From NCBI GenBank assembly GCA_030054735.1, contig JASGVX010000058.1, forward strand, positions 1 through 55,961: a stretch of 55,961 bases of DNA. The letters run 5' to 3'. A program made the position numbers and the translations under genes. Under the pieces are notes generated by a model that saw nothing but the letters and a program-made list of their open reading frames with translations, was not told where the DNA came from and did no database searches. Below are positions 46,304-54,230 of this stretch, in pieces. Within the stretch, counting starts at the first letter, position 1. The number at the start of each line of letters is the position of its first letter. This stretch comes from Methanobacteriota archaeon. GTDB lineage: Archaea; Halobacteriota; Methanosarcinia; Methanosarcinales; Methanosarcinaceae.

Positions 46304-47101
46304 TTATTCTCTGTAGATTCCTTCTCCTGTAATAAGTTTTCCTTCAACCTGGATCCAACCTTCCTGCGGACCCAAAAGCCGGATAGAAATTCTATCATTA
46401 TAGAAATTAGAATGCCACTCTAAAATCCCCCACGCATTTCCGCCACCCGACTCGACAGAAATATAAACCTCGGTATCAGGAGACGTATCATAATGCGCAT
46501 ATACTAAGCTTTCATAATCAAAATATGCAGGCTTTATACGCTCAGAAGGAGGACTTATTGGGTCTTTTGTTCCTAGATTGTTTTTGGGCAAAAGCACGGC
46601 CTCATTGCCAACAGGAAATCTGGTATTAATTAGATTGTTAGCTATTACCGAGGTCTCGAACTTTATTGGAATCAGAACAGGGGTTTTTTCCGAGTATTCA
46701 TTGGACTCCACACCCACCTTCGGGACTTCATCTTCAATAATCTTCGATCCAGGCTCAGTAGTCACAGGAAGGGAATGGTAAACCGGTTTAATTTCAGCAG
46801 CCTCTATTTTTAACATTAACCCGTGCTCTGTATCCTCAAGGCTAAGATCCAAATTTGAAGGTTTATTGTAACAATCTCCACTCACCATCTTCATTCCAAT
46901 CTCGGATTTATTTTCAAAAACCGGGACAGGCAAATATAATGTTACATTTTTCAGGGTGCTCTTTGTTTCTATAGATATACTGTACTCATGTCCACTACTC
47001 AAACTGTCATCATACATTTTTTCCAGATACATTGAACCCAGCCCATACAAAAGGAGAACAAATAAGGCAAAACCTACAAAAATGCTTGTCTTTCTGTTCA
47101 T
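46304..47101 (-). CDS. Membrane-anchored extracellular protein of unknown function (265 aa)
   Basis: The N-terminus MNRKTSIFVGFALFVLLLYG is a single membrane anchor or uncleaved signal. The rest is hydrophilic and beta-rich (EYSISIETKSTLKNVTLYLP, ISVESGGGNAWGILEW), with one Cys and no recognised domain. It looks like an exported protein whose body faces outward. The gene is isolated between the R4 element and an IS relic. Base composition is similar to its neighbours. GGAG occurs upstream of the ATG. Confidence 0.65.
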   Translation of the reverse strand: MNRKTSIFVGFALFVLLLYGLGSMYLEKMYDDSLSSGHEYSISIETKSTLKNVTLYLPVPVFENKSEIGMKMVSGDCYNKPSNLDLSLEDTEHGLMLKIEAAEIKPVYHSLPVTTEPGSKIIEDEVPKVGVESNEYSEKTPVLIPIKFETSVIANNLINTRFPVGNEAVLLPKNNLGTKDPISPPSERIKPAYFDYESLVYAHYDTSPDTEVYISVESGGGNAWGILEWHSNFYNDRISIRLLGPQEGWIQVEGKLITGEGIYRE

Positions 47102-47289
47102 TGTCAGCTACTCCACACCTAAAAATTTAATACAGTTACGTAAGGAAGATATTAAAATCTTACGTAATTTAATCTGAAAGAATAATCCTGCATTTTGTTA
47201 GATGGTATTAAACGAGTTTCAAGACGAAAACTAAGTAAGTAGAAATACATTATTTATTGGCAAGGCATATGAAGACATATTGTTTATTA

Positions 47290-47345
47290 CTATGGGAGCG
47301 CAGAGGGCCACGAATACCCTGACCTTTAGGTCGGGGATGAAGTGA
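47290..47345 (+). pseudogene. Relic of IS605-type tnpB 3' end with hairpin
   Basis: The short frame MGAQRATNTLTFRSGMK ends at a stop, in the manner of IS605-family tnpB 3' ends. It contains the hairpin CCCTGACC-TTTA-GGTCGGGG (47317-47336), the type of stem found at the right end of these elements, where the tnpB mRNA 3' end acts as omega RNA. Nothing of the TnpB nuclease domain remains upstream. Confidence 0.5.
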
Positions 47346-47451
47346 ACCCTCGCTGGCTGTTTTGTATTCGCTTAAACTGTATCAATCATCGTTTTTTTGT
47401 AAAATGAGTTTTTTTGACACCATAGCCACAGGTGGTTCCAGCTACCTATGG

Positions 47452-47539
47452 CTAGTGTCGTGTCAGTCATCAAGGATTATACGATTTTTAATCATTGTAA
47501 TTGAATATATACGACATTTTAACGCTGACGCAACACTAG
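47452..47539. repeat. Small inverted-repeat element (88 bp)
   Basis: Left end CTAGTGTCGTGTCAG and right end reverse complement CTAGTGTTGCGTCAG match at 13 of 15 positions. It sits next to the tnpA relic. Single copy in the window. Confidence 0.4.
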
Positions 47540-47570
47540 GATGTGATATGCGTTGGAATTGCGCAGTTTT

Positions 47571-48013
47571 AGTCATGGCTATGGTCAGATTACCTAGCAC
47601 ATCGTATTGGTGCCTAAGTATCGATACAAGATATTCTACAATAAACGAGTTAAAAAGGATTGCGAGTTATATTCCACAATATTTGCACAGAGAATGGCTA
47701 CAAAATTCATGCTCTGGAACTTGTAGATAATCATGTTCACCTGTTCTTGGAATTCCACCCAAGCACCTCTCTATCAGAGGTGGTTCAATACTTGAAAGGA
47801 GGCAGTTCTTAAAGATTGTTCAAGCTTCATCCTGAACTGAGAACACGATATTGGGGTGGAAGTCTATGGTCAAGTGGTAAATTCTATCGATCCGTTGGAA
47901 ATGTAACTGCTGACACAATCAAGCACTATATTAAGGAGTCGCAGGGAAAACCGAAAACAGAGGTTCAATCACATAGATTAAAGTCTAGGCAACGGAGAAT
48001 TAACGAGTTCTAA
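47571..48013 (+). pseudogene. IS200/IS605-family transposase TnpA, frameshifted
   Basis: Pieces in successive frames rebuild a TnpA: HIVLVPKYRYKIFYNKRVKK, then after a frameshift LVDNHVHLFLEFHPSTSLSE with the HUH nuclease motif HVH, then a TAA in place of a codon in YLKGGSS-stop-RLFKLHPELRTRYWGGSLW, and the catalytic-Tyr helix TIKHYIKESQG. At least one shift and two stops make it inactive. Y1-type single-strand transposases of this family cut subterminal hairpins. Confidence 0.8.
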
Positions 48014-48029
48014 GTGCCAGAATAACCGG

Positions 48030-48080
48030 GCGGGCGGCCCATCAGCATACCCCATCCTTTTGTGTGGGGTGGCCGCCCGC
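48030..48080. terminator. Strong nested hairpin after the tnpA relic
   Basis: Perfect outer stem GCGGGCGGCC / GGCCGCCCGC (48030-48039 with 48071-48080) and an inner stem ACCCCAT / GTGGGGT (48049-48055 with 48064-48070), followed by TTTGATTTTTTTATT. It could be the right-end hairpin of the IS200/IS605 relic, or act as a terminator; the position just after tnpA favours the first. Confidence 0.6.
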
Positions 48081-48274
48081 AGTTTGATTTTTTTATTATT
48101 GTCTAAATGATTAATAGATTTTAATAAATATAAATAAGTATCATATGTTTCTTTGTACTTTACTAACATAAGTTTCTACACCTGAGCAGACTCTCAGTTA
48201 TTTATATAATGCGTGCAAAACAATTGTAATAATATAAGATCTCGTTTTTCAGTTTTAATTTCAAGAGGTAAACC

Positions 48275-48637
48275 ATGAGACCAAAGGTCAATTTCACAAG
48301 TTTTGGTTCAATTACTGTAGAAGGAGAGACTTTTGATTACGATATTCTTATCCGCCTTGACGGCAGGGTAGAAAAACGGGAAAAAATGCTTTCAAAAGAA
48401 AAGTATGGGACTTCCCATAAAATTTCTCTTGAAGAAGCTGAGCATATATACGAGGAAGGGACAGAAAAAATCATCATAGGGACAGGACAGACAGGTTTTG
48501 TAGAACTTTCTGAGGAAGCTGAAGATTTTTTCAGGGGAAACAAATGCGGGGTCGAACTTTTCCCGACTCTCTGGGCAGTTGAGCGATGGAATGAAATAGA
48601 GGGCAGGGTTTCTGCAATGTTTCATGTAACCTGCTAA
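48275..48637 (+). CDS. Mth938-like domain protein
   Basis: A 120-residue single-domain protein of the Mth938/COG1504 type. The conserved features are TSFGSITVEGETFDYDILI near the N-terminus, KIIIGTGQTGFVELSEEA and the FFRGNKCGVELFPTLWAVERW segment. Structures of this fold exist, but no function is established in archaea. AGAGGT upstream of the ATG. It stands alone between the IS relic and the R2 element, so it gives no operon clue. Confidence 0.85.
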   Translation: MRPKVNFTSFGSITVEGETFDYDILIRLDGRVEKREKMLSKEKYGTSHKISLEEAEHIYEEGTEKIIIGTGQTGFVELSEEAEDFFRGNKCGVELFPTLWAVERWNEIEGRVSAMFHVTC

Positions 48638-48732
48638 AAGAGCTATATCCTGCAGTTAACTTGCATACCTTTTTTTTCTATTTTTTGTCCATTCATTTGT
48701 TCCAGTTATTTTTCCCAGTCGTTTTCTTTATA

Positions 48733-48899
48733 CCTGAGTTCCCAAAATTTAAGCGCATAAATCTAATTTCACTAATCTACTATGTCAGATGGTTGTTATT
48801 TTTAATTAGAACTTATAATTCATGCGCTAAAGTTTAAGCACATAATAGGATATCAGAAGAACCTTATGCGCTTAAAAAGGTGGAAGTTAGGTTATCAGG
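48733..48899 (+). repeat. Miniature element R2, uninterrupted copy
   Basis: 167 bp matching 204-233 plus 518-653. It carries the site GCGCATAAATCTAATTTCAC without the R1 insertion, i.e. the empty site. Begins CCTGAGTTCCC and ends TTATCAGG. Confidence 0.85.
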
Positions 48900-48919
48900 C
48901 TAGATGCACGTATACTTGT

Positions 48920-49553
48920 TCAAATACTTCCACCCCAGTGCTTTTTACCCGTATCCCCATTATTAGTTTCCTTAATATGTATTTCTATCTGAGGGAAGAG
49001 GAATTCAATTCCTTTTCTGCTGTACGTCTCAAAGATCCCTATAATTAGATTATTCTTTTCAGTTCCAATGTCTCTGGTCTTTTCCAAGGCTCTGAGATGC
49101 ATATTTATGTAAGAGTTGGTAAGTTCGATTGTGACTACTAAAGGCTCGGGGTCCTGGAGTAAAAAGAGGGTGTCCCCTCATAGGGTCAAGTGCTATCTTA
49201 ATAGTTTTTTCGACTATCTGAAGAGTAGCTAAAACCCACATCAATGGAAGTACGTCTTGTAGGCATGCGGGTCATATTGACTATTAACTTCTCTAGAAAA
49301 GCTGATTAGAGATTGTTATTTATTGGTTGTAAGGAGTACTGTTTACATAATCCCTACTGACATTACTTTTCCTGTCTGCCCATTTACAGCAACCATTTCT
49401 CCCATGTCAACGGGTCTTGTTGAAGCAACCCATAACCCGGCGGCTATGTTCATAAATGTGTCCTTCATATCAAGGCTCAGTACCAGGCCTATAACTGTAG
49501 AAAGTCTGCCACATAACTGTCCACATCAAAACCGAGGCTCTTTAAAAATACCA
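48920..49553 (-). pseudogene. Decayed MscS-family mechanosensitive channel
   Basis: Minus-strand fragments in three frames rebuild an MscS core and C-terminus: FLKSLGFDVDSYVADFLQL, then MKDTFMNIAAGLWVASTRPV, VNGQTGKVMSVGIM followed by a stop and TVLLTTNK, then MPTRRTSIDVGFSYSSD, and LVVTIELTNSYINMHLRALEK running to FPQIEIHIKETNNG. Several frameshifts and stops separate them, and the first membrane helices are missing. The 3' end abuts element R2 and the 5' side lies close to element R4. Confidence 0.85.
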
Positions 49554-49682
49554 GCGTAACTATGATATATAGAAGGATTACTCAGAAAATGTGTAAGAAA
49601 TTGAGTTGTAAGGTCAGTAGTTTTGTTTTCCCAATTCCTTTCCTGAAAATACATATAAGAAGTTTTGCTAAAACAAACCCTG

Positions 49683-49844
49683 ACAGGCTGTCTCAAAACT
49701 CAAACCATTTCTACAATTGGATAATGAGAACCGTTAACTTTAAAAACATGACCCCTTAAAACAGAGAGATTTAGATGTGAATTAACCTTAGAGTAGAAAA
49801 AATTGACACAATTGTAGAATTAACTTTAGTTTTGAGACAGCCTG
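49683..49844 (+). mobile_element. Miniature inverted-repeat element R4, copy 2
   Basis: About 160 bp from ACAGGCTGTCTCAAAACT to AGTTTTGAGACAGCCTG, perfect terminal repeats of at least 16 bp. Opposite orientation to 46130-46290. Non-coding. Confidence 0.88.
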
Positions 49845-49902
49845 AATACTTAGTTTTTTTCTCCGGGAACATTGTTTCAGAGTTAAACCAATTTTCTGTG
49901 AA

Positions 49903-50205
49903 TTGATACAGTGCTGTTGGTTAACTGACTCTCTTTTTACTTATATTGTGATGAGGCAAAGTCCTATGAGCCGAGCGCTTTATATTGCACCTGAGAGGGC
50001 GGTAAGTGCGAGTGAGGAGCAGAGAAATCCAGAAATTAAAATATATTCACATCAGGGCCACGATTCTGTAACATCTCTGATGCATTACCAGAGCCTGAGT
50101 TTTACTGATTATAAGCTCAGGGACATAAAGGAGAGGCTTACTGAGCGGGGAATTCTTCAACAGCATGGAATTATAAAATACGGAATGCAACAGGACTGCC
50201 AATAA
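49903..50205 (+). pseudogene. Possible integrase C-terminal fragment
   Basis: An open frame of 100 codons whose second half (SHQGHDSVTSLMHYQSLSFT, then DIKERLTERGIL) resembles the C-terminal end of Methanosarcina site-specific tyrosine recombinases (GH...S...T..YQ.L pattern with the catalytic Tyr). The upstream R-H-x-x-R parts are absent and the N-terminus is not protein-like. I treat it as a recombinase scrap; it could be chance. Confidence 0.3.
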
Positions 50206-50263
50206 AATTTAAAAAATAAGGGGAATTAACCCCTGTAGAAGATGTTTTTTGTAATCTTTTTTG

Positions 50264-52354
50264 TTATCTTACCACAAAGGTCTTTGCACCGAATTTAACT
50301 CTTACTCCTCTGCCTGTTAAGTAGCAGAGGTACAGGCTGCTGATTACTACCACTTTTATTGTCGTATAGATCAATACATATGGTATCAGCATTAGTAATA
50401 ATCTTTTATCTGTGGTAAAGAATGGCCCAATAAATATAAGATACAGCAGTATAGAGAAGGCAATATACAGTATTCCAGTCATCACTACTAATGGGATGTT
50501 ATCATACTGAAGGATAAAGTACGGTATTGACATGATCAGGATTATAGAGCAGATTCCCGTAATATATCCTGAGTAGTTGAATATCATCCAGAGGTTTCTC
50601 ACTGCCCATTTCTTATGGAGCCTCCATACTTGGAGATTTCCGTACCACCATCTCTTTCTTTGTTTATACCACCCTCGAAGAGTCTCAGGCGCGTTCGTGT
50701 AAACTATTGCTTTTGGTTCTTGAATTATCTTCATGGAGTTTTTAAGAACCTTGATGGTAAAATCTGAATCTTCAACGATAGTTTCGTTACTGAATCGAAC
50801 CACGTCACATACTCTGCGCCTGACAGCAGTAAGAGGACCAGGGCATACGAGAATACTGTCGGACAAACCCTGAAGATGGCGGACAATTTCCTGTTCTATG
50901 CGGTATTCAATCATCTGGAAATACTTCATGATTCGTTTTTTTCCGTGACCTTCATGAATAAAAACATTTCCTGCAACCATATGGGCTTCTTTATTCTCAT
51001 TGAGACTTTTCAGCAAAGAACTCACCGCATTTGGTGCCATATACGAATCTGAATCCGTAAAGACCAGAATATCTCCTTTTGCAATCTCAATCGCTTTATT
51101 TAAAGCGTTTGCTTTTCCTCCATTAATTTTCAGATCGAGAAGTTTTACAGGATATTTTGAAATTATCTCTGCGGTTCGGTCACTGGACCCGTCATTAACA
51201 GCGATTACTTCCATTTTTCCTTTATAGTCCTGGTTAAGGATGGATTCGAGGCATTTGCCTATTGATTTCTCTTCATTATAAGCCGGGACTATAATGGAGA
51301 CTAACATAGGATCTTTCTGTTCAGTATCTTTTGGTTCTTTACCATATTTAAGTAAGTATTTAGTCTGTCCCCTCTTCTTTTGCCACTCCGATAATACCTT
51401 CCACATCACAAAGAATGTAAGTGGCAACAATGAAGTTATGATAAAGAACCAGAAGTATACCTCCATTATTTTATTGACATTTATACTTCCGATAGCAGGG
51501 TTATCGCTTTTCCCTGCTCCTGCAGGGATAATTGAAAATCCAACCTGTCCTACAGATTCATACTGGGTTAACTGGGCCATGTCGTGGATTACTCCTGCTT
51601 GTGTATTCACCTCAATATCGTCTACCCTGATTGTGATATTCATCTTATTAGTCGATGATAAGTGATCAGTGATAAACTGCTTTGTATATGGATTCCAGTC
51701 CTGTACATGGAGCAGAATGGTTGTCGGATTCTCCTCTTTTATTTGCTCAGAAGCCCACAGGAAACGTGGGTCTTCAAAACTTTCCATTGTACGCCAGTTC
51801 CATGTATATTCGTTTCTAAAGGCCCCGTCCGTTTCCAAAACAGGCAAATAAGTTGAGATCCCATTGCTCTCTATTTCCTGCTTTAAGGACGCATCTATTA
51901 CTCCATTAATGGGTTCAAGCGGGAGGATGAATGCTACAGGGACAATTCCTGCTTTTTCAAAGACCTGCTTTCCCCTTTCTATGTTTTCTTTTATCTGCAA
52001 TGGTGTTAAAGTTGAATAGTCTTCGTGCATCCATCCATGAATTGCCATAAGAACTCCTTTATCCTGCGCATTCTTCAGTGCATTGAGGAGTTCCTGTTCC
52101 TCTAGAATTGTTATACTTTTGGATGTGCCATCGTTTAAGTGGTTATATCCTGTATAGAGGAATAATCCCACAAAAACGGTGATTGATACAGCCAGAAGTA
52201 ATGAGGTAATCGGTATACATTTATTTATAAGACGATTGCCGGATAATTCCGAAAACTTTTTCTCTTTCTTCTCTTCTCGTCCAAATACGATATCTTGATG
52301 CACTACATTTATTCTATGAATTTTTGCAAAATCTCCGATAGGTCTCTTAATCAT
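50264..52354 (-). CDS. Membrane GT2 glycosyltransferase with N-terminal deacetylase-like domain
   Basis: A 696-residue protein. A membrane helix at about 46-68 precedes an extracellular-type domain (about 80-290) with HGWMH (106-110) and RVDDIE (233-238), motifs of NodB/DUF2334-like deacetylases. A second helix (about 299-319) leads to a processive GT2 domain: SIIVPAYNEEKSIGKCLESI, NDGSSD (387-392), TDSDS (433-437), the ED pair (528-529) and QRKRW (565-569) as in hyaluronan, cellulose and poly-GlcNAc synthases. Three or four helices close the protein. It probably makes and exports a surface polysaccharide and perhaps deacetylates it. The start follows a run of seven G. It is monocistronic. 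Confidence 0.85.
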   Translation of the reverse strand: MIKRPIGDFAKIHRINVVHQDIVFGREEKKEKKFSELSGNRLINKCIPITSLLLAVSITVFVGLFLYTGYNHLNDGTSKSITILEEQELLNALKNAQDKGVLMAIHGWMHEDYSTLTPLQIKENIERGKQVFEKAGIVPVAFILPLEPINGVIDASLKQEIESNGISTYLPVLETDGAFRNEYTWNWRTMESFEDPRFLWASEQIKEENPTTILLHVQDWNPYTKQFITDHLSSTNKMNITIRVDDIEVNTQAGVIHDMAQLTQYESVGQVGFSIIPAGAGKSDNPAIGSINVNKIMEVYFWFFIITSLLPLTFFVMWKVLSEWQKKRGQTKYLLKYGKEPKDTEQKDPMLVSIIVPAYNEEKSIGKCLESILNQDYKGKMEVIAVNDGSSDRTAEIISKYPVKLLDLKINGGKANALNKAIEIAKGDILVFTDSDSYMAPNAVSSLLKSLNENKEAHMVAGNVFIHEGHGKKRIMKYFQMIEYRIEQEIVRHLQGLSDSILVCPGPLTAVRRRVCDVVRFSNETIVEDSDFTIKVLKNSMKIIQEPKAIVYTNAPETLRGWYKQRKRWWYGNLQVWRLHKKWAVRNLWMIFNYSGYITGICSIILIMSIPYFILQYDNIPLVVMTGILYIAFSILLYLIFIGPFFTTDKRLLLMLIPYVLIYTTIKVVVISSLYLCYLTGRGVRVKFGAKTFVVR

Positions 52355-52432
52355 AACAACCCCCCCAAACCCTACTCCATCTAGTTGCTTGATAGCTAAC
52401 AGAAATTAAATGGAGATTTCAAATGATGTTAT

Positions 52433-52549
52433 TAGGACTTACGCAGTTGAATTGAAAACCACGAGCGGAAGTGATTTAACTGTATAAACTCAAATAATGT
52501 TGATGAGCCCGCATGTGTCTGATTTTATATTTCAAGTGCGTAAGTCCTA
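52433..52549. repeat. Small inverted-repeat element (117 bp)
   Basis: Ends TAGGACTTACGCAGTTGAA and TTCAAGTGCGTAAGTCCTA are nearly perfect inverted repeats. Between them there is no open frame. It lies just upstream of the GT2 gene. Single copy in the window. Confidence 0.75.
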
Positions 52550-52637
52550 TTTTTATTTAAGTTGGTTTTATTTTTTAATTGTTTTAGGTTAAAGGAAAAA
52601 GTAAAGAAATTTTATTTTTCCCGATGAAACTGGACAA

Positions 52638-52793
52638 TTATACAGATACAAAGGAAGAAACTTTCCCTCTCTTCACTTTTCCCTGAGCGGCTGAAAGGCA
52701 CTCAAGTGTACAGTAAATTGCCTTTTCCTCCACCCTTTTCTGGACTACGAATTCATGCCCACAAATTGGACAAGTTTTATTTATATATTCCAT
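52638..52793 (-). CDS. Small zinc-ribbon-like protein (51 aa)
   Basis: A short frame starting MEYINKTCPICGHEFVVQKR with CPIC (Cys 8 and 11) and a second pair in YCTLECLSAAQGK (Cys 28 and 32), giving a four-Cys zinc site of the pattern C-x2-C-x16-C-x3-C. The tail is basic. GGTGGAAAAT lies just before the ATG, a good archaeal ribosome site. Such proteins are common in archaea, and mostly uncharacterised. It is a solitary gene between the 117-bp element and the tRNA region. Confidence 0.7.
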   Translation of the reverse strand: MEYINKTCPICGHEFVVQKRVEEKAIYCTLECLSAAQGKVKRGKVSSFVSV

Positions 52794-53221
52794 ATTTTCC
52801 ACCACTCTCTTTTTCTCTTTACTATCAAGTACTTTAATAATCGTACTTCGAGATGTAGTATGTTATATTTCCAATATATAGTTATCTCATTAAACTAATA
52901 TTAGTTAGATAGTATTCCAAAAACCTGATGCTATAACATTGAGGTGATGAATTACAAAATGAATAGGCCATTAGAGATTGGTTTACTCTAATTAACCTGA
53001 GCCCATTACAGAAAAATATTGATTTTTGAAAAATACTGCGGAATGTGGGATAAAAAACGATATCTATACATAAAAGAGAAGTTTCCAGAATATCAGATGA
53101 ATATAGGAAAAAATACTTTATTTGGGGAATAAAGAAGTGTGAAGAGTGCCCACATTAGCGTAATCTATAAATATTTGAAAATACATTCTGAGTTCCGCTT
53201 AATATGAGAATAATAATGCGT
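52794..53221. other. Intergenic region upstream of tRNA-Lys
   Basis: 428 bp, AT-rich. GAGGTGATG at about 52941 looks like a ribosome site, but the frames after it stop after 10-14 codons. The final 60 bp holds the tRNA promoter. No other feature. Confidence 0.4.
53166..53176 (+). promoter_or_regulatory. TATA-like element for tRNA-Lys
   Basis: TCTATAAATAT lies about 50 bp before the tRNA 5' end, in a sequence context typical of archaeal stable-RNA promoters. Inferred from position and sequence only. Confidence 0.4.
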
Positions 53222-53295
53222 GGGCCCGTAGCTTAGTCAGGCAGAGCGATGGACTCTTAATCCATAGGCCGGGGGTTCAAATCCCTTCGGGCCCG
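53222..53295 (+). tRNA. tRNA-Lys (anticodon CTT)
   Basis: A 74-nt cloverleaf: acceptor GGGCCCG paired with CGGGCCC, D-arm GCTT...GAGC, anticodon stem ATGGA/TCCAT around the loop CTCTTAA (anticodon CTT), and T-arm GGGGGTTCAAATCCCTT. The CCA end is not encoded. No intron. Confidence 0.95.
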
Positions 53296-53743
53296 CTAAT
53301 CTCAGATTACTCCTTTGGTAATTTTCTCATTTCTCTTTTGGTGATTTTCTCTTTTAGAAAGTGTTCTTTTCATATATCTTTTTGAAATCTTACTCAACCT
53401 TTATTTAAAACCTACTTGCTTAAGCTTTTTCTGATCCTTCTACTCACTCATCTCAGTATTGCCTGAAAAATTGTGCCACACTAAGTGTAGCACTCTAAGA
53501 GGTCTCTCAAACTTCAGCCACAAAAGAAAAGCTGTCAGCTAAAAGATTAACAGCTAAGAGCTTATATTCACCAAAAAGCTGATCAGTTTAAAGAGACAAA
53601 CCCGAGCGGAAGGAAGAAGTTATCAATCAGAAAAGACAAAAAATAAAAAACACAAATGACATTCTTCAATTAAGAGGCACGAAAAATGAAAGCATATACA
53701 TATTTTCATACAAAAAAAAGAAGAAAAATGGAGTGCAACCCTG
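53296..53743. other. Intergenic region after tRNA-Lys
   Basis: 448 bp, T-rich immediately after the tRNA and A-rich further on. A short palindrome, CACTAAGTG, lies near 53483. No gene, tRNA or shared repeat is seen. Confidence 0.4.
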
Positions 53744-53914
53744 ATGCCAAAAGTAAGCGTGGAAATTCCTCAGGAACTCCTGGATGACCTCAACAAGCAT
53801 GTGGGAGATAACAAGAAGTTCGTAAGTCAATCAGATGCTATCAGAACTTCTATTCGTAAAATGCTGGATATGATGGATGAAATAGATAGAAGGCACGGAA
53901 GGTTGAATGAGTAA
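53744..53914 (+). CDS. Ribbon-helix-helix DNA-binding protein (56 aa)
   Basis: A small CopG/MetJ-type regulator. KVSVEIPQELLDDLNKHVG gives the beta strand and first helix, FVSQSDAIRTSIRKML the second, followed by an acidic/basic tail DEIDRRHGRLNE. Length fits a stand-alone dimeric ribbon-helix-helix protein. GGAGTGC lies 10 nt before the ATG. No toxin-like ORF is adjacent, so an antitoxin role is not supported; a regulator is more likely. Nearest genes are tRNA-Lys and the convergent methionine synthase. Confidence 0.8.
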   Translation: MPKVSVEIPQELLDDLNKHVGDNKKFVSQSDAIRTSIRKMLDMMDEIDRRHGRLNE

Positions 53915-54230
53915 ATTGATATTCGCTCATGAACAAAATTCTAAAACTCACAATAGATTATCTAAAAATATAGTCTAATATATAAATAGAATACAAACCT
54001 GGCTAAAAATCTTGTCCGGCCAAACCTCTTCAACTGGAAAACTGTCAGAAAATAGCACCCCTTTATTTCTACTGTGCACTGGTATCAGTTGACTAATTTC
54101 ATTAGATTTCGAAAGTCAGGTAGCGTTTCCACTGGAAAAAAGGAGAACTGAATATAGTCCAGAAAATTCTTGCTCAGAGAATTCTTTAAGAATTTCTGCC
54201 TGATTTGTCAAAAAGAAAAGGTTTTCAGGG
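53915..54230. other. Convergent intergenic gap
   Basis: 316 bp between the ribbon-helix-helix gene and the methionine synthase 3' end. AT-rich, no gene or shared repeat. Confidence 0.4.

Noticed and set aside
52941-52980. Ribosome-site-like GAGGTGATG before the tRNA
   Set aside because: The frame following it ends after 10-14 codons and shows no sign of a real product.
53744-53914. Toxin-antitoxin pair with the ribbon-helix-helix protein as antitoxin
   Set aside because: No toxin-like frame lies directly before or after it.
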